From positions 310,001 through 374,000 of the forward strand of contig NZ_FRBS01000002.1 in NCBI RefSeq assembly GCF_900142675.1: 64,000 nucleotides of DNA, given 5' to 3'. A model generated the notes under the pieces. The model searched no databases. It was not told the DNA's origin and worked only from the letters and a program-made list of their open reading frames with translations. Numbering within the stretch: position 1 is the first letter of the stretch; each line of letters opens with the position of its first letter. The translations under genes and the position numbers were made by a program. This document shows, in pieces, positions 51,597 to 57,473 of this stretch. The stretch comes from Shouchella rhizosphaerae. Lineage in GTDB: Bacteria; Bacillota; Bacilli; Bacillales; Bacillaceae_D.

Positions 51597-53012
51597 TCAG
51601 CGCTGGCCTACTAAATCGTTCGTCCATAACTCCCCATAGCGCGCCCGTTTTAGAAACGCTCCTTCTCCTGGAGTGCCGACATAGGTTTGATCGCGGACGA
51701 TAACTTTTCCCCGCGACAGCACAGTCCGCGGCGTCCCTTTTACGCGCATTCCTTCAAAGGCGCTGTAATCTACAGCGAGGTGGTGTGTACGAGCTGACAG
51801 GACACGCTCTGCTTGGGGGTCAAACAAGACGATGTCTGCATCGGCTCCGACAGCGATGCAGCCTTTTTTCGGATACAGTCCGAACAGTTTGGCTGCCCGT
51901 GTTGAGACGAGGTCCACAAACTCGTTAAGGCCGATGCGCCCTTTGGCTACGCCTTCTGAATACAGGAGCGAAAAGCGGTCTTCAATAATAGGCCCGCCAT
52001 TTGGGATTTTTGTAAAGTCGTTAATGCCCAAGTCTTTTTGGCCAGCGAAGTCAAACGAACACTGGTCGCTGCCAATGGTTTGCAATGCCCCCGTTTTTAG
52101 TGCCTTCCAGAGGGCGTCTTGGTGCTGTTTTTCCCGCAGCGGCGGCGACCATACATATTTTGCTCCTTCAAATCCAGGTTTTCGCAACATGCTTTCATCA
52201 AGCACTAAATATTGCGGGCATGTTTCGCCCCAAATGTCTGCCCCTTGCTTACGCGCTTCGGCAATTTGTTGGACGGCCTCTTGGCAAGTGACATGGACCA
52301 CATAAAGCTGCGACTGTGCAAGGGAGGCGAGCTGGCAAGCACGCCCGGTCGCTTCTCCTTCCGCTTCGACAGGGCGAGTGAGAGCGTGGTAAATAGGCGC
52401 CGTTTTTCCTTCTTTCAACGCTTGCTTTGTTAAATAATCAATGACGTCGCCATTCTCGGCATGGACCATAACTAAAGCGCCTAGTTCTTTCGCTTTTGTG
52501 AGCGTCTCAAATAGAGTGGCATCATCGGCTTGGAACACATGCTTATACGCCATAAATACTTTAAAGGATGAAATGCCTTCCGTTGAGACGATTGCTGGCA
52601 ATTCATTGAGCACAGCTTCGTTGATTTCACCGATCATTAAATGGAAGCCGTAGTCAATGGCTGCTTTTCCTGCTGCTTTTTTATGCCATGCTTCTATTGC
52701 CGTATGCAGCGGCTTTTCTTTCTCAGTCAGGCAAAAATCAATGATTGTCGTTGTCCCGCCATAGGCAGCGGCAATCGTTCCTGTTTCAAAATCATCTTTT
52801 GTGACAGTGCCTCCAAACGGCATGTCCAGGTGTGTATGGGGGTCAATGCCGCCAGGAAAGACAAAGCAGCCGCTTGCATCGATGATTTCGTCTACTCCTT
52901 GAACAGCCAATTGTTGGCCAATTTGCGCAATCGTTTCACCTTCGATCAACAAGTCAGCTTTATACGTATCAGAAGCAGTCACGATCGTCCCGTTTTGTAT
53001 AAGTCGTTTCAT
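51597..53012 (-). CDS. hydA: Dihydropyrimidinase (D-hydantoinase)
   Basis: A 471-residue cyclic amidohydrolase that opens dihydrouracil or dihydrothymine to the N-carbamoyl-beta-amino acid. Zinc ligands: FPGGIDPHTHLDMPFGG (about 51-67), the carbamylated Lys in SSFKVFMAYKHVF (about 146-158), MVHAENGDV near 178, VVHVTCQEA near 236 and GSDQCSFDF near 312. Length and motifs fit Bacillus/Geobacillus hydantoinases. ATG follows GGGGGAAAA. Preceded by preA and followed by the small 82-residue gene. Confidence 0.94.
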   Translation of the reverse strand: MKRLIQNGTIVTASDTYKADLLIEGETIAQIGQQLAVQGVDEIIDASGCFVFPGGIDPHTHLDMPFGGTVTKDDFETGTIAAAYGGTTTIIDFCLTEKEKPLHTAIEAWHKKAAGKAAIDYGFHLMIGEINEAVLNELPAIVSTEGISSFKVFMAYKHVFQADDATLFETLTKAKELGALVMVHAENGDVIDYLTKQALKEGKTAPIYHALTRPVEAEGEATGRACQLASLAQSQLYVVHVTCQEAVQQIAEARKQGADIWGETCPQYLVLDESMLRKPGFEGAKYVWSPPLREKQHQDALWKALKTGALQTIGSDQCSFDFAGQKDLGINDFTKIPNGGPIIEDRFSLLYSEGVAKGRIGLNEFVDLVSTRAAKLFGLYPKKGCIAVGADADIVLFDPQAERVLSARTHHLAVDYSAFEGMRVKGTPRTVLSRGKVIVRDQTYVGTPGEGAFLKRARYGELWTNDLVGQR

Positions 53013-53062
53013 TGTTTTCCCCCTACCATCTCTTTTTTCGGCCGCTTGTGTTTAAGCTCGGT

Positions 53063-54322
53063 TCAGTCATTGGCTATAGCAGCCTGCCGTTCATTCCAAG
53101 ACATTGGCGGCAGCCCGTTCGGTTTTGGCACCATGGCAATCGCGCCCTCTACTGGGCAAACAATGGAGCACAAGTTGCAGCCAACACATTCGTCTTCATC
53201 GACTTTCAAGTAAGGAGCACCGTTCTCGTCTGTATAGCGGCCAATGCATTGGTGGGCCGTATCTTCACAGGAGATGTGGCATTTGTTGCAGTTGATGCAT
53301 ACATCCCGATTGATTCGAGCAACGACTTGATGGTTTAAATTGAGGTTGCCCCATTCAGAATAGCGATGAACCGATTGGCCAACTAATTCTTGCACGGAAG
53401 CAAGCCCTTTTTCCTCTAAATAGGCGGATAGCCCATCAAGCAAATCTTCGACAATGCGAAAGCCATGGTGCATGGCAGCGGTGCACACTTGCACGTTTGA
53501 AGCGCCCATCAGTAAAAATTGCACCGCATCTTGCCAAGTAGCAATGCCGCCAATTCCTGAAATCGGTATATTGACATTCGGATGGCGGGCACAATCGCCA
53601 AGCATATGCAAGGCAATGGGCTTAACAGCTGGGCCGCAGTAGCCGCCATGAGTGCCTAGGCCATCGACATTCGGTATCGTTTGCCAAGTGTCGATGTCGA
53701 CGCCGGCCAGGCTGTTGATTGTGTTAATCAAACTAATGGCATCAGCGCCTCCTTGAGCAGCGGCCTCAGCCGTGGCGGTAATATCAGTAATATTTGGCGT
53801 CAGTTTGACGATAACAGGTGTTTTTGCCACTTCTTTTACCCAAACGGTTTGCTGTTCAACGAGCGCAGGCACTTGGCCAGAGGCCGAACCCATGCCTCGT
53901 TCCGCCATGCCATGGGGACAGCCAAAATTTAGTTCAAGACCGTCCACTCCTACTGCCTCGACGCGTTTGACAATCTCATGCCATTTTTCCTGTTTAGGTT
54001 CCACCATTAATGAGGCGACAATGGCATGGTTGGGGAAACGTTTTTTTGTATCGGCGATTTCTTGCAAATTAACATCCAGCGGGCGGTCTGAAATCAGTTC
54101 AATGTTATTAAAACCTGCCACGCGCTTGCCATTGAAGTGGAGGGCAGCGAAACGGGAGGTGGAGTTCATAATCGGTTCGCCAAGCGTCTTCCAGACGGCC
54201 CCACCCCAACCAGCCTCAAACGCCCGCTGCACTTGATAGCCAGAGTTGGTCGGCGGAGCGCTGGCAAGCCAAAATGGGTTAGGCGATGTAATGCCAGCTA
54301 AATTGCTAATGAGGTCAGCCAT
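53063..54322 (-). CDS. preA: NAD-dependent dihydropyrimidine dehydrogenase subunit PreA
   Basis: A 419-residue subunit with an FMN-binding TIM barrel (residues 1-320) and a C-terminal ferredoxin domain with two 4Fe-4S motifs, CINCNKCHISC (about 345-355) and CVGCNLCSIVCP (about 384-395). It reduces uracil and thymine with electrons passed from PreT. The active-site loop reads CPHGMAERGMGSASGQ; mammalian enzyme has a Cys in this loop (ACGQ) where Ser appears here. Stop codon of preT lies 11 bases upstream. ATG follows AAGGAGG. Confidence 0.95.
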   Translation of the reverse strand: MADLISNLAGITSPNPFWLASAPPTNSGYQVQRAFEAGWGGAVWKTLGEPIMNSTSRFAALHFNGKRVAGFNNIELISDRPLDVNLQEIADTKKRFPNHAIVASLMVEPKQEKWHEIVKRVEAVGVDGLELNFGCPHGMAERGMGSASGQVPALVEQQTVWVKEVAKTPVIVKLTPNITDITATAEAAAQGGADAISLINTINSLAGVDIDTWQTIPNVDGLGTHGGYCGPAVKPIALHMLGDCARHPNVNIPISGIGGIATWQDAVQFLLMGASNVQVCTAAMHHGFRIVEDLLDGLSAYLEEKGLASVQELVGQSVHRYSEWGNLNLNHQVVARINRDVCINCNKCHISCEDTAHQCIGRYTDENGAPYLKVDEDECVGCNLCSIVCPVEGAIAMVPKPNGLPPMSWNERQAAIAND

Positions 54323-54333
54323 CGAATTCCTCC

Positions 54334-55680
54334 TTATGCGCTCGTTTCAGCCCGTTGGCTGCGTCGTTTTTTATCAATTGCGTACGCCACTTGCTTCCCT
54401 TGTTCGGCAGCCGCAACTACCATTGCTTCACCTTGCCCTTGGCCGAATATCGCGTCGCCGCAGGCAAAAACGCCTTTTACAGATGTTTCATAGTGATGGT
54501 CAATTGAAATAACACCGTTGTGTGTAGCAATGCCAACGTCTTCGAGCCAACGATGGCGCGCTTGCCCAATCGCTTTAATGATAAAGTCTGTTTTGATGAC
54601 AAATGTCGCTCCTGTTGGAATCGGTGTTCTTCGTCCGCTTTCATCTGCCTCAGTCAAAGCCATTTCGGCGCATTTCAAAGCCGTTACGCGCCCTTTTTCA
54701 TCACCAAGTACAGCGATAGGGGAGACAAGCCAGCGAAACTCAACGCCATCTTGTTTGGCAAACTCATATTCAAATTGGTAAGCAGTCATTTCTGCTTCTG
54801 TGCGGCGATACAGAACTTTGACGTTTTCCGCCCCTAAACGGACGGCGCATGTGGCTCCATCAATCGCTGTGTTGCCGGCGCCGATGACAACGCCTCGCTT
54901 TCCTTGGAATTGTTGGGGCAACGTGGTGGACTTCGTTGCCTTTACAAGATCAATGGCATCATAAACACCATGAAGTTCTTCGCCGGGAATGCCGAGAGGG
55001 GGTACGTTTGCCATGCCAACCGCTAAAACAACAGCATCAAAGGATTGCTGTAGCTCTGCAAGAGAAAGGTCGACTCCAATACGCGTGTTTGTCTGAATGG
55101 AGACGCCGAGAGACTTGACCTGTTCGACTTCCCATAAAGAGATGCGCTTTGGCAGACGGAATGAGACGATGCCGTACGTATCAAGGCCGCCGGCTTCCGT
55201 TTCTGCCTCATAAACGGTTACCGCATAGCCAAGCAAAGCAAGCTCCCGCGCGGCAGATAACCCTGCTGGCCCTCCGCCGACAACCGCTACTTTCTGTCCG
55301 TTTCGTTTGCCCGCTGTAAACAATGGTTTCTCGTTTTGGATCGCCCAGTCAGTCGCATAACGCTGCAATTTGCCGATCATAATCGGTTTCGATGTCTGAT
55401 TCAGGACACACGCGCCTTCACATAGTTCTTCCGTCGGGCAAACCCTGGCGCAACTGGCTCCGATCGGGTTAGCCTCCATGATCGTCCGAGCGGAGCCTGT
55501 CAAATTATTTGTTGTGATTTTTTGAATGAATGAGGGGATGTCAATTCCGGTAGGACATGCAGTAATGCATGGTGCATCATAGCAATAAAGGCACCTAGTT
55601 GCTTCATCTGTCGCTTCTTGGGTGGATAATGGCGGTTCGACTTCTTGGAAATTCAATGGGATGGATTCCGATCGTTCCAT
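54334..55680 (-). CDS. preT: NAD-dependent dihydropyrimidine dehydrogenase subunit PreT
   Basis: A 448-residue flavoprotein that takes electrons from NADH and passes them to PreA. The N-terminus has cysteines arranged like the Fe-S region of glutamate synthase small subunit (CLYCYDAPCITACPTGIDIP, about 32-51; CARVCPTEELCEGAC, about 78-92). It is followed by two dinucleotide-binding sites, AVVGGGPAGLSAARELALLG (FAD, about 131-150) and GVVIGAGNTAIDGATCAVRL (NAD, about 258-277), and a terminal FACGDAIFGQGQGEAMVVAA. First gene of the minus-strand pyrimidine operon. Confidence 0.94.
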   Translation of the reverse strand: MERSESIPLNFQEVEPPLSTQEATDEATRCLYCYDAPCITACPTGIDIPSFIQKITTNNLTGSARTIMEANPIGASCARVCPTEELCEGACVLNQTSKPIMIGKLQRYATDWAIQNEKPLFTAGKRNGQKVAVVGGGPAGLSAARELALLGYAVTVYEAETEAGGLDTYGIVSFRLPKRISLWEVEQVKSLGVSIQTNTRIGVDLSLAELQQSFDAVVLAVGMANVPPLGIPGEELHGVYDAIDLVKATKSTTLPQQFQGKRGVVIGAGNTAIDGATCAVRLGAENVKVLYRRTEAEMTAYQFEYEFAKQDGVEFRWLVSPIAVLGDEKGRVTALKCAEMALTEADESGRRTPIPTGATFVIKTDFIIKAIGQARHRWLEDVGIATHNGVISIDHHYETSVKGVFACGDAIFGQGQGEAMVVAAAEQGKQVAYAIDKKRRSQRAETSA

Positions 55681-55704
55681 ATAATAGCCTCCCTTTTGTG
55701 ACAG

Positions 55705-55727
55705 TACCAGTTAGGCACAAGCTGGTA
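55705..55727 (-). promoter_or_regulatory. Inverted repeat in the preT leader, candidate operator
   Basis: TACCAG (55705-55710), an 11-base spacer and CTGGTA (55722-55727) lie between the expected promoter area and the preT ribosome binding site (GGGAGG). It could be an operator or a leader hairpin controlling the pyrimidine operon. No regulator gene is adjacent, and I could not define the promoter itself. Confidence 0.35.
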
Positions 55728-55914
55728 TTTAAATAACTATATGATAGAAATAATTGAAAATCACTGTTATCGTTAGATTTTCTATCCAATTCCGAATGAA
55801 TTGGACAAAGTGGCTTCTTCTTTTAAATGGAGAACAGCATCGAGGCAGCCAATCCGTTTAGGTACGTGTATAATAGAAGGAACGAATGATAACTTTTACA
55901 AAGAGGTCTTGTCG

Positions 55915-56427
55915 ATGAACTCATTCTTAAAACGTGTGCGGCTTGCAGTCCGACTTCCGCAAAGACAGGCGGTGTTCCAACTGAACAAAGAACGGATCGG
56001 CGTCCCGTTTTTATATGTTGGTTTGCTGTCAGCCCTTGTTTGTATCCCATTGTCTATTGAGACATTTTTACAGTCCGAAGGAATTATTGCCGATTTGGCG
56101 TTGCCTATGTTCCTTGTCTATTTTGTGTTTGTGTATTTTCCGTTATTTGCCCTTTCTGTTTACAGCCTGTTAGCGGTTGTGACAGCTTTGGCAAGGGCGA
56201 TCGCGCTAGCGGCTAAACGGAAATTAACGTTTTTAATGCTTTATAAAATCGCTTGCTTTGCGGCAACGTTGCCGATCCTAGGTTACGGTGCGTGCTTGCT
56301 CGTAAATGAGGATTGGGCTAAAATCTGGGTTGGAATCAGTATCGTGTTTATACTCGTGCTTTTAATTCGGCTCCTTTTCCATTATCCACAGGCGAATAAA
56401 AGCAAGTTACATAAACAAACGAAATAA
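55915..56427 (+). CDS. DUF1189-family membrane protein
   Basis: A 170-residue protein with about four membrane helices, near residues 30-50, 64-90, 112-132 and 140-158. The start FLKRVRLAVRLPQR and the overall pattern match DUF1189, a family sometimes labelled MalA maltodextrin utilisation protein without strong evidence. ATG 55915 follows AAAGAGG; the frame extends upstream without a ribosome binding site. Function is unknown. Confidence 0.75.
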   Translation: MNSFLKRVRLAVRLPQRQAVFQLNKERIGVPFLYVGLLSALVCIPLSIETFLQSEGIIADLALPMFLVYFVFVYFPLFALSVYSLLAVVTALARAIALAAKRKLTFLMLYKIACFAATLPILGYGACLLVNEDWAKIWVGISIVFILVLLIRLLFHYPQANKSKLHKQTK

Positions 56428-56429
56428 AA

Positions 56430-56455
56430 GCTCACACAACGTTGGCTGTGTGAGC
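56430..56455. terminator. Hairpin after the DUF1189 gene
   Basis: GCTCACACA (56430-56438) pairs perfectly with TGTGTGAGC (56447-56455). The T-rich side lies on the minus strand, so on the plus strand it may act as a weak terminator or an mRNA end-stabiliser. A related stem sequence (GCTCACA) recurs in the terminator at 57.4 kb. Confidence 0.5.
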
Positions 56456-56486
56456 GATAAAAGACGTAACTTAAGTGAGGTGAAGA

Positions 56487-56666
56487 GTGATCGAACGTAG
56501 CCCAATGATTCTTGTACTGATTGGATTCATAGGGGTTGTCCTGTTTGCCGTAGGTATTTTCTTTAGTTCTAACAGTGTGGGTCCAATTATAGGGATAACA
56601 GGAGCATTCTCTCTTTCGTATAGTGCGTACAAACTAACTTCAGGATTAATGAAGAATAAAACATAA
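56487..56666 (+). CDS. Small two-helix membrane protein
   Basis: A 59-residue protein below the usual size cut-off. It has a GTG start with AGGTGA just upstream, one clear membrane helix (MILVLIGFIGVVLFAVGIFF, residues 7-26) and a second weaker one (VGPIIGITGAFSLSYSAYKL, 31-50), with a basic tail. I do not recognise a family. The composition and spacing look like a genuine small membrane protein. It may be cotranscribed with the DUF1189 gene. Confidence 0.55.
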   Translation: MIERSPMILVLIGFIGVVLFAVGIFFSSNSVGPIIGITGAFSLSYSAYKLTSGLMKNKT

Positions 56667-56955
56667 AAAGGACTCTTTGCTCCCTGCAACATTAGAGCAA
56701 AATCGCATAGTTTTATAGAGTGGTACAAAGTAGACGAAAAGCTACTAACTTTATTAAAGAAAATGAAAGTATTAATATGTAAGCTCTCGAAGAAGACAAT
56801 TTCAGAACTTTATGGAATGTCTTATACAGTCTGTCCATCTCGGTAGTAGAGGTACAAATAATTAAAGGGCTTGATCATTTAGTAATCACCCTGAGTCAAC
56901 TTATGACTTAGAAGAAAATGGTTGAAATGTTGAAAACAGTCGGGTTTAAACAAGG
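56667..56955. other. Decayed sequence with a possible VOC-family remnant
   Basis: No intact gene. From about 56861 a frame reads IKGLDHLVITLSQLMT and then a stop; GLDHLVITVS is the usual opening of vicinal-oxygen-chelate (glyoxalase/bleomycin-resistance) proteins, and KKMVEMLKTVGF follows after the stop. It has no start codon. This is probably a relic, but the match is short. Confidence 0.3.
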
Positions 56956-56984
56956 TTTTCATTTCCTGAAAAAAAGGGTATACT
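56956..56984 (+). promoter_or_regulatory. Promoter of the candidate antitoxin RNA
   Basis: TTTTCA (56956-56961), a 17-base spacer and TATACT (56979-56984) form a plausible sigma-A promoter pointing into the RNA that opposes the toxin gene. Confidence 0.55.
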
Positions 56985-57004
56985 GGTCATAAGAAATGAG
57001 TAAA

Positions 57005-57039
57005 GTAAAAAGACTGAAGGTGTTCCAGCACCTTCAGTC
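57005..57039 (-). terminator. Terminator of the toxin mRNA (minus strand)
   Basis: Perfect 11-bp stem GACTGAAGGTG (57012-57022) / CACCTTCAGTC (57029-57039). On the minus strand it is followed by TTTTTACTTTAC, as expected for a Rho-independent terminator about 80 bases past the toxin stop. Confidence 0.75.
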
Positions 57040-57085
57040 AAATAATAGCTCGGTTCCCTGCAAGGGGGATCGGCCGATGGTTACG

Positions 57086-57128
57086 AATAATCCACCTGAG
57101 CCGCTAACTCAAGGGTGGATTATTTTTT
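57086..57128 (+). terminator. Terminator of the antitoxin RNA (plus strand)
   Basis: AATAATCCACC (57086-57096) pairs with GGTGGATTATT (57114-57124), with extra TGAG/CTCA pairing inside, and runs into TTTTTT. The stem overlaps the toxin stop codon. Confidence 0.85.
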
Positions 57129-57206
57129 GTGGTTGTGAAAGGACAGCAATGCAACGATCAGTAGCCCGAACGTCAACATAAGGGAAATTCCTTCAAATAC
57201 TGTCAT
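57120..57206 (-). CDS. Putative holin-like (type I) toxin peptide
   Basis: A 28-residue peptide: an acidic N-terminus MTVFEGISLM, one hydrophobic helix (about residues 7-23, LTFGLLIVALLSF) and a polar, basic tail HNHKK. This fits the 'putative holin-like toxin' family (PF16935; typical start MTVFEA, ending in lysines). A GGGGG ribosome binding site lies seven bases before ATG, but it is buried in a hairpin (57213-57234). The mRNA would begin near 57270 (TATAAT at 57276-57281, minus) and end near 57005. Overexpression of such peptides depolarises membranes in related systems; toxicity here is inferred. Confidence 0.75.
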   Translation of the reverse strand: MTVFEGISLMLTFGLLIVALLSFHNHKK

Positions 57207-57212
57207 ACAGCA

Positions 57213-57234
57213 ACACCCCCTTTCATGGGAGTGT
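57213..57234 (-). promoter_or_regulatory. Hairpin sequestering the toxin ribosome binding site
   Basis: In the minus-strand RNA ACACTCCC pairs with GGGGGTGT (plus positions 57227-57234 and 57213-57220) over eight base pairs, one of them G-U, with a six-base loop. The right arm is the Shine-Dalgarno sequence of the toxin. Confidence 0.75.
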
Positions 57235-57424
57235 GCCGACCACCCTTGAGTAAACCGTTATGCTATTATTCTCAAATTATAGCACGTTTTTCCATTAGTC
57301 TCTATTGTTCGTAGCCTCTTTTAGAGACTGTCAGTTAAACATATTGCATGGAAAGGGGATTCCCTTTACTAGCTAAAGTTCTATCTTTCTGTAACGGCAA
57401 TCGATGCCTGAAGCCCTGTAGCGA

Positions 57425-57467
57425 ACAAAAAAAGAAGCTCACAACATGGTCCGTGTGAGCTTCTTTT
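57425..57467 (-). terminator. Rho-independent terminator of the uvrA2-like gene (minus strand)
   Basis: Perfect 13-bp stem AAAGAAGCTCACA (57431-57443) / TGTGAGCTTCTTT (57454-57466); on the minus strand it runs into a T-rich tract. Confidence 0.9.
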
Positions 57468-57473
57468 TGGTCA

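Larger units (their letters stand above)
56991..57129 (+). ncRNA. Candidate type I antitoxin RNA
   Basis: Predicted from the promoter at 56956-56984 and the strong plus-strand terminator at 57086-57128: about 140 bases, no convincing coding content. It would be transcribed towards the toxin gene and be fully complementary to the 3' part of the toxin mRNA over roughly 57005-57129, a tail-to-tail overlap of about 125 bases. This resembles SR4/bsrG and RatA/txpA of B. subtilis. Transcript ends are predicted, not observed. Confidence 0.6.

Noticed and set aside
55669-55730. Sigma-54 type -24/-12 promoter upstream of preT
   Set aside because: A TGGTAC element is present, but the second element (TTGCA/T) is missing at the required distance.
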